Shown here piece after piece: positions 45,120 through 53,233 of a DNA stretch of 64,000 nucleotides. The stretch is taken from positions 62,001 through 126,000 of the forward strand of contig NZ_AEYF01000022.1 of the NCBI RefSeq assembly GCF_000292525.1, in the 5' to 3' direction. The translations under genes were made by a program, and so were the position numbers. The notes beneath the pieces were generated by a model. The model had not been told where the DNA came from. It ran no database searches and saw only the letters and a program-made list of their open reading frames with translations. This stretch comes from Rhizobium sp. CCGE 510 (lineage in GTDB: Bacteria > Pseudomonadota > Alphaproteobacteria > Rhizobiales > Rhizobiaceae). How positions within the stretch are numbered: position 1 is the stretch's first letter; the number at the start of each line of letters is the position of its first letter.

Positions 45120-45760
45120 TGCGTCCGGCCCGCAACACTATCCTGCATGGCGACTGCATCACCCTGATGCAGTGCCTGCAGAGCGGGTCGGTGGACTTCA
45201 TCTTGACCGATCCGCCTTATCTCGTGAATTATCGTGACCGTCACGGCCGCACCGTGGCCAACGACAGCAAATCCGACTGGCTGCGGCCCGCGTTCGCGGA
45301 GATGTATCGCCTCCTCAAACCCGGCGGGTTCGCGGTGAGTTTCTACGGCTGGAACAAGGTTGACGCCTTCATGGATGCGTGGCGCCACGCCGGGTTCCGG
45401 ATCGTCGGGCATCTGGTGTTTGCGAAGGACTATGCCTCGTCGAAGCGGTTCTTGCGCTATACCCACGAGCAAGCCTACCTGCTGGCCAAGGGGCCGGTGC
45501 GTGAGCCTCGTTCGCCGCTACGCGACGTGCTCGGCTGGGACAACACCGGCAATCACCTCCACCCGACCCAGAAGCCGCTGCGGCCGTTGGCCGAGCTCAT
45601 CGGTTCGTTCAGCCAACCGGGCGACCTGGTGCTGGACCCGTTTTGCGGGTCTGGCAGCACCCTCGTGGCCGCGCGCCGGTTGGGACGGGACTATCTCGGG
45701 ATCGAGCTTGAGGCGCAGCATCACCTGACGGCCAGCTTGCGCGTGCACGAACTTGCCTGA
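45119..45760 (+). CDS. Orphan DNA methyltransferase (adenine-N6 or cytosine-N4, beta-type order)
   Basis: 213 residues. Catalytic motif IV DPPY at 31-34 (VDFILTDPPYLVNY) comes before the SAM motif I in LVLDPFCGSGSTLVAARRLG, the beta-class order shared with CcrM. HPTQKPLRPLAELIGSFSQP between them is typical. No restriction endonuclease gene is adjacent, so it is solitary; likely uses are protecting island DNA or evading restriction during transfer. It lacks the C-terminal recognition extension of CcrM. Confidence 0.9.
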   Translation: MRPARNTILHGDCITLMQCLQSGSVDFILTDPPYLVNYRDRHGRTVANDSKSDWLRPAFAEMYRLLKPGGFAVSFYGWNKVDAFMDAWRHAGFRIVGHLVFAKDYASSKRFLRYTHEQAYLLAKGPVREPRSPLRDVLGWDNTGNHLHPTQKPLRPLAELIGSFSQPGDLVLDPFCGSGSTLVAARRLGRDYLGIELEAQHHLTASLRVHELA

Positions 45761-45775
45761 AACGGGAATGTTGAG

Positions 45776-45808
45776 CAATTATCAACAGTTAACAACTGTT
45801 GATAATTG
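45776..45808. promoter_or_regulatory. Perfect 33-bp palindrome, likely ParD operator
   Basis: Arms CAATTATCAACAGTT and AACTGTTGATAATTG flank AAC. It overlaps the -35 element of the parDE promoter (TTGATA at 45799-45804), as expected for autorepression by a ribbon-helix-helix antitoxin. Confidence 0.75.
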
Positions 45809-45827
45809 TTGTGCTGAGTCCTATAAT
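45799..45827 (+). promoter_or_regulatory. Promoter of the parDE operon
   Basis: TTGATA (45799-45804), 17 bp spacer, TATAAT (45822-45827), a near-consensus sigma-70 promoter about 22 bp upstream of parD. Confidence 0.7.
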
Positions 45828-45848
45828 GTAGGGAAGAGGGAATGCGCC

Positions 45849-46115
45849 ATGGCAAGTTTTGCACTGAACGAACACTACGAGAATTTCATCAAGAAGCAGC
45901 TGGAATCCGGCCGCTACAACAATGCCAGCGAGGTTGTCCGCGCCGGCTTGCGGATGCTGGAAGACCACGAGGACTCCCGCGAGCGCTGGCTGAGCCAGGA
46001 GATCCCGGGCCGTTACGCCGAGTTAAAGCGCGACCCTTCCAAGGGTGTTTCCCTTGATGATGCGTTTGCCAGACTTGAGACGGAGCATCAGGCAAATCTG
46101 GCGAAAGCCAAGTAG
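45849..46115 (+). CDS. parD: ParD-family antitoxin
   Basis: 88 residues from MASFALNEHYENFIKKQLES. RHH domain followed by NASEVVRAGLRMLEDHEDSR, the standard CopG/ParD helix, and an acidic tail. Paired with parE 3 bp downstream and preceded by a palindromic operator. It is not closely related to the chromosomal parD at 19365. Confidence 0.9.
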   Translation: MASFALNEHYENFIKKQLESGRYNNASEVVRAGLRMLEDHEDSRERWLSQEIPGRYAELKRDPSKGVSLDDAFARLETEHQANLAKAK

Positions 46116-46118
46116 TCA

Positions 46119-46436
46119 ATGCACTACAAGATTATCCTGCACAAGCAGGCCGAGGCGGAATTGCGCCAGCTTTACCACGATCTTGCCAGCGTTGAGAAAG
46201 CGGGGCCTGTCGTGGCATGGAATTATGTCACCGGTATCCGCCAGTTCATCGCAGAACTCGCGACGTTCCCCAAACGCGGCACAGTACGGGACGCGCTTCT
46301 TCCGGGGCTTCGGATTATTGGTTACCGGCGAAGCGTAAGCATCGCCTTTGTGGTCGAGGACGCGCACGTGCTGGTTTTGGGTGTGTTCTACGGCGGACGG
46401 GATGTCACCATTGAGACTCTTGAAGAGCGCCTGTGA
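46119..46436 (+). CDS. parE: ParE-family toxin
   Basis: 105 residues, MHYKIILHKQAEAELRQLYH at the start and LPGLRIIGYRRSVSIAFVVE in the ParE core. The family inhibits gyrase. Encoded immediately after parD, as an island-maintenance toxin. Confidence 0.9.
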   Translation: MHYKIILHKQAEAELRQLYHDLASVEKAGPVVAWNYVTGIRQFIAELATFPKRGTVRDALLPGLRIIGYRRSVSIAFVVEDAHVLVLGVFYGGRDVTIETLEERL

Positions 46437-46526
46437 TTGCGGCATGCAGTTCCAACGTTGGCTCGCGCCGCCTGACCATTGGCCATTGCCGGATCGTGTG
46501 AAGTTGAGTTCGCAGTAGGGGAAACC

Positions 46527-47411
46527 ATGAACTTGCGAAACATGTGGTCAAGGAAAACCGAGCACTGGCGTTTCCGATATCTGCCGGGTCTGGTCGACCT
46601 TCTGGTGGCGGCGTCGACCTTCCAGGCGTGGAAACGTCTGAGCGGGATATCCCGGTTCGTGTTGGTCGACGGTAGCTTACTAGGTCACAGCATCACACAT
46701 GAGACGGCGTGGATCTCCACCGGAACCAAGAAATGGGGGGATGTGGATATCGAGGGCGGATATGCGGCCAGGATCTGCGTTCATGGTCCCGATTGCGATA
46801 CCGAGATCTACCGCAACGTCACCTACATGCCTGGTATCGCCCATCTGGCGCGGAAAGGCCTACTGGAGCTCTACACATCCGCCGAACTGGAGGACGAGCA
46901 AGCTCGCCATCCGGTCGGCCGCTTTCGAGGCTATGGCTTGATGGATCACGGCTTGTTCCGCGATATCCGAATGAGGAGCGTAGACGGCTATGCGTTTTCG
47001 ACAATGGGACCGGGCTGGCTCACCAACTCCGATCCCAAAGCAGAGCAGCAAGCGCGCCTAGCGGGCTCAGATGACGCTCTTTATACCTCATTGCTGAAGA
47101 AGCTTGGCGCCAAGAATAATCTCGACGCCTGGCATATCCGGACCGCTGAACGCCACAATATGTTCTGCTTTCTGACAATGGATTTCAGCCTGAAGCGGCT
47201 GGTTGACGCAAACGCGCAGAAAGAGCCATTCCGCAGCCTGCGCACGCGCGTCATGACGCCGGTGGATTTGGGGCGCTTCCTTGGGTTGACGCCGGTCCCT
47301 CCCGCTTTTTTCAGCTACCACGATGCGAACTGGTTTGTCCGCTCCGACCTTCATTGGCCGGACAATACCCGGAGACGGCGAAGCGCATATCGAAAGCGAG
47401 GTGAGAGCTAG
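46527..47411 (+). CDS. Unknown protein with PIN-like C-terminal segment
   Basis: 294 residues from MNLRNMWSRKTEHWRFRYLP. Near residues 195-220 DAWHIRTAERHNMFCFLTMD resembles the C-terminal PIN pattern (Asp..His..Ala..Leu-Thr-x-Asp). An early VLVDGSLLGHSITHETAW could supply the first acidic residue. The rest is not assigned. If PIN-like, it would be an RNase; this is a weak inference. Confidence 0.5.
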   Translation: MNLRNMWSRKTEHWRFRYLPGLVDLLVAASTFQAWKRLSGISRFVLVDGSLLGHSITHETAWISTGTKKWGDVDIEGGYAARICVHGPDCDTEIYRNVTYMPGIAHLARKGLLELYTSAELEDEQARHPVGRFRGYGLMDHGLFRDIRMRSVDGYAFSTMGPGWLTNSDPKAEQQARLAGSDDALYTSLLKKLGAKNNLDAWHIRTAERHNMFCFLTMDFSLKRLVDANAQKEPFRSLRTRVMTPVDLGRFLGLTPVPPAFFSYHDANWFVRSDLHWPDNTRRRRSAYRKRGES

Positions 47412-47726
47412 GCTTTGCAAATCAGTTAATGCGAGGCCGTTTGTCGCTCCCGCGGCCCCAGTTCCACCAGAGACCCGCTGGGTTTGCCCGATTTGGTGGG
47501 ATGATATCGCGGGGACACCATGGAGAAGCGGATGAAGGGTAGGCTTTGCCAAATAAAGTTTGGTGGCGGCGGGAATGCGGGCTAAACCGCCCGTGGCAAG
47601 GTTGAGCTGAGCGTAGTGCCGCTGGCGTGAACACCCTCAGGTAACTTCAGAGGAGGTAACCATAGCCAAAGGTGTCACGTCGAACCGGACAGGTAGGCTC
47701 TGGAACCTACAGCGCGAACAGGATAA
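47412..47726. other. Region without a gene, possible structured RNA or intron remnant
   Basis: No convincing coding frame. The stretch from about 47560 has short paired words (GGTAGGCTCTGGAACCTACAG forms a hairpin, GGTAGG with CCTACA) and GGAGGTAACC, GAACCGG and GTGAATACGGTTCGCC blocks, vaguely like domain I of a group II intron; no reverse transcriptase gene is adjacent. Confidence 0.3.
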
Positions 47727-48533
47727 CTAGGGTCCGTGAATACGGTTCGCCTGCAGCGGACCCAGGTTCAGCCCTTCCTTTATACGTTTGCGTCGCATCT
47801 CCTGCGCAGTGATCTCGATGTTCTCATAGATTTTGGGGTTGTAGCGGCCATAATCGTCCTGTCGTTCCTCCAAGAGGAAGGGTTCGAATGAATCCCAGAA
47901 ATTTATGATGATAGATCGGAACGACTTGATCAAAAGGCCTTCATCGAGGTCCCTGGTGACGTAACCCACGCATATAAACTCAATATAGTTAGCCAGATAT
48001 ACCACGGACCATCGGAGGTTGATCGCGGGGTCTGTCACTGATTTCTGGGTCTGAGCTATGAGGCTTGTATCAATTTTAGTTTGCGGAGAAAAATGTTTTA
48101 ATATTATTTCTCGGTGTTTATTATATTCCGCGCTATTCCGCATCTGGAGCAGGATATTTAAGGTATGTGCCTTTCGATTATTATTTCGATTTTCATAAGC
48201 AGTGTATAGCCATCCGAATGTCGCGAAAAGAGCCGCAGCCATGATAGGAAGCGAAGCGGGATTCTGTTGGTAAACGTCGTACGCAAAGACTCCATAGAGT
48301 GAAGCGAAGAAAAGCGCACTAATTGAAAATTTCTCAGACGATTTTAAACTTACTTTTTTCTGCATCCGGTTGAGGTATATGAAGCCTGCAGTCGTCAAAG
48401 GAATAAGGACAACCGCGACCATCCCGGGAAAAGGTAGGCCGAAAAATTTAATGATCAGGTTTGTGTAGGCCGTAAAGCAAACTACATAAAATAACGCCAA
48501 GGCCAGCGCTATTCTGACTGCGATCCCCTTCAT
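47727..48533 (-). CDS. DUF4760-like membrane protein
   Basis: 268 residues from MKGIAVRIALALALFYVVCF. Four hydrophobic segments fill the first 130 residues (the last SLPIMAAALFATFGWLYTAY), then a cytoplasmic helical domain with ILLQMRNSAEYNKHREIILK and LANYIEFICVGYVTRDLDEG, the DUF4760 pattern as I recall it. Function unknown. AT-richer than backbone genes. Confidence 0.65.
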   Translation of the reverse strand: MKGIAVRIALALALFYVVCFTAYTNLIIKFFGLPFPGMVAVVLIPLTTAGFIYLNRMQKKVSLKSSEKFSISALFFASLYGVFAYDVYQQNPASLPIMAAALFATFGWLYTAYENRNNNRKAHTLNILLQMRNSAEYNKHREIILKHFSPQTKIDTSLIAQTQKSVTDPAINLRWSVVYLANYIEFICVGYVTRDLDEGLLIKSFRSIIINFWDSFEPFLLEERQDDYGRYNPKIYENIEITAQEMRRKRIKEGLNLGPLQANRIHGP

Positions 48534-48696
48534 GGATGCCCCCACATCAAAAAGATAGCGGCCCCGAGGGCCGCCATCCGTGTTGACCATTAAAGGCGGC
48601 CAGACCCTTCTCTCAAGATCATGTCAATCTCCAGAATGACAGCGAGTGTTTCAAATATATTGCGATTTCTATCTTAATCAAGTCCTATCGTTTTTG

Positions 48697-48711
48697 GAAC
48701 AAAAAAAGAAC
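48697..48711. promoter_or_regulatory. LexA-type box (GAAC-N7-GAAC)
   Basis: GAACAAAAAAAGAAC matches the alphaproteobacterial SOS box exactly. It lies 164 bp upstream of the DUF4760 gene and about 110 bp beyond the stop of the TIR-like gene at 48821; no gene starts close to it on the plus strand. Confidence 0.5.
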
Positions 48712-48820
48712 ATAATCGCATTATTTTGCGGCGCCCTGCGCCGCAGCATCCTAGGCTGTTGAATCATAAAGAGGAAATCGGGAGCATGAGGGGCGCCAGC
48801 GGCTGGATGGCAAGATCAGG

Positions 48821-49906
48821 TTAATCCCACAGCCGGTTGGGGTCGAATGCAAGTCCAGCCGCCTTAAGCTCCTTCACAAGCGCCATTTTCCAGCCGTCCG
48901 ACAAATCCATGTCAGTATATACGACCCCGAATAGATCAGACGGCATCTCAACTTTCTCTTTGCGCAGCAGGCAGACCCTTCCGCGTCCTAGTTTCCCGGC
49001 AAAGTAGCCTAGTTCAAAGATAACGTTCTGACGGGCGCGTTGCGCTTGACCGGAGGCGGCCGCCGCTGATCCCACGTCATCCGGTGTGAGGAGTACCACC
49101 GCGAAACCGACTTCGTCCGCGCAATCTTCGTACTTCTCGATGATGGTCCGACCCTGGTTGGGTTGTTCCTTGAGGATGATAATTCCGAGCCCTACTTTCT
49201 CGAGGAACCGCGCCAGTTTTTCTAAAGCACCCTCGTCGTGGCCATGGACGATAAAAACTTTGTTGGATTTCGGCTTTGCCGGCCCAGGTACATTCACAGC
49301 AGCATTTTGCACGTCATTCGTCCCGTAAACGAGTGTTCCGCTCTCTGAAACGTCATTCATCGATCCGGCCGCGTCAGAAGCCTTCTTGAAGGCGTTCCGC
49401 TCTTTGTCGCCTATATTGGTAATCCATCCCGCGCGATAGATCTCGCCTGCTTCGTAAACGATCTCAGACTGGAGGGGATGCCCCTCCGATGTGCGCAGCT
49501 CGGGATCGCTAAGGGCATATTTCGCCAACGAGGTCGATCGGGCAGCCAAACCAGATCCGTCACCTATGCCGTTGGGGAGATCCCAACGGAGCAGCAGGGC
49601 ATCGAACCCGGAGTGCCCCAGCACCTTCAGCATATCGCATGATGCAATCACCAGCGCCCTGGACGGAAAGGGCGGAAGTTTCCTTACCAAGGTTCCGTTT
49701 ATCACTCCGTGCTCCACGCCGATGCTGGTTTGTTTCGGCTGCTGAACTTCAGCGCGAGATTTTAAGAATTCCTGCTCATTTTGCTTGTAGCCGGGCGGAA
49801 GCTCTAAACCACTGAAGAACCCAATGTTCCCATCGTCCCCATCAGGCATCGCGCCCTCCCTGTCCGTCACGATGGACACTACCTTAGATACGACCGTCTC
49901 CGCCAT
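48821..49906 (-). CDS. TIR-like nucleotide-signal effector (Cap12/PycTIR family domain)
   Basis: 361 residues. Residues about 215-361 are the PF10137-type TIR-like domain: KVFIVHGHDEGALEKLARFL, IILKEQPNQGRTIIEKYEDC, VVLLTPDDVGSAAAA and RQNVIFELGYFAGKLGRGRV with the candidate catalytic Glu. Residues 1-210 form an unassigned sensor-like region. This domain is the NADase part of CBASS and Pycsar effectors, but no cyclase gene is adjacent. About 85% of the domain looks identical, by eye, to the protein at 57452. Confidence 0.85.
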   Translation of the reverse strand: MAETVVSKVVSIVTDREGAMPDGDDGNIGFFSGLELPPGYKQNEQEFLKSRAEVQQPKQTSIGVEHGVINGTLVRKLPPFPSRALVIASCDMLKVLGHSGFDALLLRWDLPNGIGDGSGLAARSTSLAKYALSDPELRTSEGHPLQSEIVYEAGEIYRAGWITNIGDKERNAFKKASDAAGSMNDVSESGTLVYGTNDVQNAAVNVPGPAKPKSNKVFIVHGHDEGALEKLARFLEKVGLGIIILKEQPNQGRTIIEKYEDCADEVGFAVVLLTPDDVGSAAAASGQAQRARQNVIFELGYFAGKLGRGRVCLLRKEKVEMPSDLFGVVYTDMDLSDGWKMALVKELKAAGLAFDPNRLWD

Positions 49907-50022
49907 CCCGCATTTACAGGGGCAGTAAGTGAACTTGGCGAATAGGGGTTCAGGACGGAAATTTGTACTGAGTGATTTACCGCAGTTATCCGGGTGAGTA
50001 CTGCACGTTAGCCTCAGGACAA

Positions 50023-50145
50023 CTATTTGATCAGAACGTATAGGAGCACCAAGCCCAGAATGCCCGACAGGAGTCGGGCACTCAGGCTTGTGGCGGTGAG
50101 GAGCACCTGCAGCACGAGCAGCAGCGCCAGCAGGATGAGGGTCAC
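50023..50145 (-). CDS. Very small membrane protein
   Basis: About 40 residues, from a GTG overlapping the stop of the upstream gene, TLILLALLLVLQVLLTATSL then a second hydrophobic LLSGILGLVLLYVLIK. Only the overlap, hydrophobicity and position at the end of an operon support it. Confidence 0.4.
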   Translation of the reverse strand: MTLILLALLLVLQVLLTATSLSARLLSGILGLVLLYVLIK

Positions 50146-50444
50146 CACGAGATCACCAGCTCTGGGTATTCGCTGGTGACCGCGGGGCGCAGCAGGTCCT
50201 GTTCGATGAGCGTGGGGCGCCAGATGTAGTGGAACTGCTCCTGGTCGAGCCATTCCTCCAGTGCCTTGGCGGCATCGGTTTCCGAGAGGTCGAACGGCTG
50301 GTCCTGGACGAGGCGGTGATGACGGTGGCCGTTGAAGGCCACCTCATCAATGGCGGCGGCGACAGCCGCCGGGTTGAACAGTTGATTGGCGTATTTGGTC
50401 CTGACGTTGGTCGCCATGAGATAGTTGCCCTCGGCACGTTTCAT
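50142..50444 (-). CDS. Hypothetical protein downstream of recombinase
   Basis: 100 residues from MKRAEGNYLMATNVRTKYAN. The ATG overlaps the recombinase TGA (ATGA), so it is translationally coupled. AAVAAAIDEVAFNGHRHHRL and AKALEEWLDQEQFHYIWRPT suggest a small helical protein; no family recognized. Confidence 0.6.
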   Translation of the reverse strand: MKRAEGNYLMATNVRTKYANQLFNPAAVAAAIDEVAFNGHRHHRLVQDQPFDLSETDAAKALEEWLDQEQFHYIWRPTLIEQDLLRPAVTSEYPELVISW

Positions 50445-51316
50445 CAGAAGGCACTCCCCAGATAGGTATCGGTTATTTTCAGGCGGCCGTGGCCGAGCTC
50501 GGCGGATATCTGCCGCCGGGCGGCGCGATCGGCGTCGCGTTCGCCCGCGTTCATCTCCTTCCAGTCCTTGCCGCCGGCGAGGGGGCAGGCGAGGCCGGTG
50601 AGCGTTTGGTAGCGGCGCTGCGCATAGGCGTGGCGGAACCCGTGGGTATTGCGGAGCCCGGCCTTGTGGGTCTGGTACTCATAGCGCTTGAGCTGTTCGA
50701 CATAGGTCAGTTCCGCCGGGATCAGTGAGCCCTGGCCTTGGACGAGGGCGGCGATGTGGTGGAGGGTCTGGCGCTGCTCAAGCGTGGTAATTGGCACCGT
50801 TCGAGGACGGCCGCCTTTGGTCCAACTGGCTTGAAGCGTGATGTGGTCGGCGCGCATGGCGACCTGCGGCCGGAACTTGATCGCCTCTTCGCGGCGCAGG
50901 CCGAAGGCGACCTGTAGCAGGAGCGAAGCCTGGATATGCGGGCTTTCGATCGCCTGAAACCGGATCTGGTCGAGAACCTGAGCGCGATTGCGCGTGACCT
51001 CGCCGCGCTCGGCGACACCGTAGCTGGCGTTGTCGCGGGAAACCACGTTGGGTTTGCCGATCTTCTCGGCCCACCAGCGCAGCCAGCTCAGCCGGTTGCG
51101 GACGCTGGCGTCGGTCTTGTCTTCGTTCAGCCATTTCTCGACGAGGGCCTCGGCATGTTTCGGCTTAAGTGAAGCCGCCGTCGGCAGCTTGTAGCCGATC
51201 TCGAGGAGTTCTTCGGCCATCGCGGCAAGGCCGCGCTGGCGGTTATTTTGGGTGCCGTAGGCACCGTCGCGGTTGCGGCGGCACAGCCGCACCAGGTCCA
51301 TGGTCAAATCGTCCAT
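50444..51316 (-). CDS. Integrase-type tyrosine recombinase (Integrase_1-like)
   Basis: 290 residues from MDDLTMDLVRLCRRNRDGAY, chosen for its AAAGGAAAGAGG leader. N-terminal DNA-binding domain, then the catalytic set: Arg in VAFGLRREEAIKFRP, Lys in ASWTKGGRPRTVPI, HGFRHAYAQRRYQTL for HxxR, ELGHGRLKITDTYLG for His and Tyr. All five key residues are present. It is not adjacent to a tRNA; possibly the integrase of an element nested in the island. Confidence 0.88.
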   Translation of the reverse strand: MDDLTMDLVRLCRRNRDGAYGTQNNRQRGLAAMAEELLEIGYKLPTAASLKPKHAEALVEKWLNEDKTDASVRNRLSWLRWWAEKIGKPNVVSRDNASYGVAERGEVTRNRAQVLDQIRFQAIESPHIQASLLLQVAFGLRREEAIKFRPQVAMRADHITLQASWTKGGRPRTVPITTLEQRQTLHHIAALVQGQGSLIPAELTYVEQLKRYEYQTHKAGLRNTHGFRHAYAQRRYQTLTGLACPLAGGKDWKEMNAGERDADRAARRQISAELGHGRLKITDTYLGSAF

Positions 51317-52426
51317 CAGCCTCTTTCCTTTGTTCAAGGCGGTGAGTGTTGATGGCCGATGCCTGTCCTTAGATCAGGTCACCCCGCGAAAAGACATCCG
51401 CGGCGGGGGCCGGGGAATGCTGTCAGTCTCCTTTCATGCGGTAAGAGCCGTCCTGAGCCAGCCGGGCGGCTGGCCGAGTGGGGTTGCCCTGTTGGGCGGC
51501 CGGCGGCGGTTCGGGGAACCGGCGTCCGGGGTGGCGCCGCCGCGGCGGCGCTCGGATGGTATGAGCATGCATAGTGCTCTCCTGTTGGATGGGAAAAGGG
51601 TCGGGTGAGATGGATCAGGCGTATTGCTTGACCGAGCGGGATAGTGAACGCGGTCGCCTGATAAGTGCCAGCGTGTTGCCTAAAAAATGATGCCGCTTCG
51701 TTCCGGTGGGAACGGGCGTCATTTGTTGGTCATGTGTGATCGTTTGCGGGAAAATGGCTTCGGTACTTGGGAAGGGCGGGTCCGTCACTCCCCAAGGGTG
51801 GGAGTGACGGACCCGCCCGCCGTCCGCACGGTCGGACATGGGATGTCCGACTGGTCCCGCCTGTGCTTTGCGCCGGTGTGCTCCGCTCACTGGCGATGGG
51901 CCTCGGCAGGAGGTGGCACCGTGACCCGCCTCCAGCAACCCGCAAGTCGTGTGCCGCCGCCGGAGGCGGTCTCCCGAGCACAGACTTGCGGAACGCTGGA
52001 ATCTGGCGGGTCCTAGGGGTGCCACCTGCCGAGGGTCGCCCATCTGGTTCGCCCGCAGGACGCGGCTGCGCGCCGCTTTGGCGGGAGCGGACGACTCCTT
52101 GTCGTGTTTGGGATAGGGGAATGGTTTGGGAGGGGAAAGCCTTCCCCTGTCTGCAACCCGTGGGCGGTTTTACGCCACCCCTTCTGCGGGAGAGCCCGCA
52201 ACGCCCCGAAGAGAATATTTGTTTGTAGATCTTCGTTTAAGAATAGCGCTCATATCCGAGATTCAGCCGCGGCCATATTGTTGCCGCAATCAGCATCGAT
52301 AGAGAAGTCCCGACGCGAAGGAGTTGCGGCGAGGGATTATGCTTATGCTACAAAAGACGAAACTGCTTTTGCTGGCACCGAAGCCCTCCGGGAAAAACCT
52401 TCTTCATAATTTAGGGAATGTCACAG
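51317..52426. other. Long stretch without a supported gene
   Basis: About 1.1 kb. The only strong structure is the 51774-51818 inverted repeat; the rest includes GC-rich frames on both strands with no recognizable protein. It lies between two recombinase-linked modules and may be a control or recombination region. Confidence 0.4.
51774..51818. repeat. Perfect 19-bp inverted repeat
   Basis: Arms GGGCGGGTCCGTCACTCCC (51774-51792) and its exact complement (51800-51818) flank a 7-base loop CAAGGGT. No T-run follows, so it is not a simple terminator; a protein-binding dyad or RNA hairpin is possible. Confidence 0.6.
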
Positions 52427-52443
52427 GCGCCCCTCCGGGGCGC
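52427..52443 (+). terminator. Short GC hairpin before the small RNA promoter
   Basis: GCGCCCC and GGGGCGC with a TCC loop, followed by TTGACGTTTTA. It may terminate upstream transcription. Confidence 0.4.
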
Positions 52444-52597
52444 TTGACGTTTTAGAGATTATTCATATATAAAAGGTTCGGATGTTCATCTTTCGTTCCT
52501 TTTGGGGCCTTGGGTTCAGTCTTCCAGCTGAACTTGAGTGGTCGGCGGAGCCGATCATCAAGGGACGTGCGCAAGTTGCTCGCGCACGTCCTTTTTT
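52444..52597 (+). ncRNA. Candidate small RNA with its own promoter and terminator
   Basis: TTGACG (52444-52449), 16 bp, TATATA (52466-52471), giving a start near 52478. The transcript would hold a GTTCAG/CTGAAC hairpin (52514-52533), a GTCGGC/GCCGAT hairpin (52541-52555) and a strong terminator: GGACGTGCGC (52563-52572) and GCGCACGTCC (52582-52591) then six T. About 120 nt, no coding frame. Confidence 0.55.
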
Positions 52598-52821
52598 GCC
52601 TTAGGTTAACAAAGGATGAACAGGCCACATTTTAGCCTAAAACTCGTTGATATTGCCGTTATCCCGTAAGCGCAAAACTCGGGGGCGAACGTTCGGAGGG
52701 GAGGGAGCTGGAAGGCCCTGTGATCCTTTGGCGGTCGTGAGCAACGCACGCCGCTCCGTCATTTGAAATAATGATGGGTGCAGGTTTTTGCCCTGGCTGG
52801 GACATGTTCCGGCGGCGGGTT

Positions 52822-52855
52822 GTTGCTCTGCGATAAACGCAAACGAAAGAGCAAC
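52822..52855 (+). promoter_or_regulatory. Hairpin over the ribosome site of the gene at 52859
   Basis: GTTGCTCT (52822-52829) and AGAGCAAC (52848-52855) form an 8-bp stem whose right arm includes the AAGAG presumed ribosome site, ending 3 bp before the ATG. Confidence 0.45.
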
Positions 52856-52858
52856 GTT

Positions 52859-53185
52859 ATGATAAGAGTAATCCCTCCAACTGTTTATGAGAGCGCAGAT
52901 GCTCTGGTTGAACTGGCCCTAAATCAAGAATTTGACACCATTGTCGGAAGGTATCAAACGGCAGAAAAGGTCGTCGAAAAGGTTTTGTTCGATGAAGCGC
53001 TGCCCCTTCCGGAAGCATCTCCCGGTCAACCTATACGGCGCGAGTGGATCCGCATCGACTATGTTCTTGCGTTCGATCTCCTGACTAATCTCGGGGTCCT
53101 AGTCAAGAACGAAGTAACCGGCAGGCAGTATGTGTTTGGCGTAAACCGTCATACGCTTACCGCGCAGCTGGTCAGCAAACACTGA
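52859..53185 (+). CDS. Unknown protein upstream of the permuted vWA gene
   Basis: 108 residues from MIRVIPPTVYESADALVELA. Helical start then a beta-rich part (RREWIRIDYVLAFDLLTNLG); no family recognized. Separated from the vWA gene by 48 bp that contain a 10-bp hairpin (53192-53201 with 53205-53214), so expression of the two may be differently tuned from one transcript. Confidence 0.6.
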   Translation: MIRVIPPTVYESADALVELALNQEFDTIVGRYQTAEKVVEKVLFDEALPLPEASPGQPIRREWIRIDYVLAFDLLTNLGVLVKNEVTGRQYVFGVNRHTLTAQLVSKH

Positions 53186-53191
53186 GGACTG

Positions 53192-53214
53192 AGCCAAGGT
53201 TGTAAACCTTGGCT
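53192..53214 (+). promoter_or_regulatory. Intergenic hairpin
   Basis: AGCCAAGGTT and AACCTTGGCT with a GTA loop, between two co-directional genes. No T-run, so more likely an RNA processing or attenuation element than a full terminator. Confidence 0.45.
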
Positions 53215-53233
53215 CTACTCAAAGGAGCTGACC

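Noticed and set aside
48721..48750. TGCGGCG/CGCCGCA hairpin as a terminator
   Set aside because: No T-run on either strand after it and no gene ends close enough to assign.
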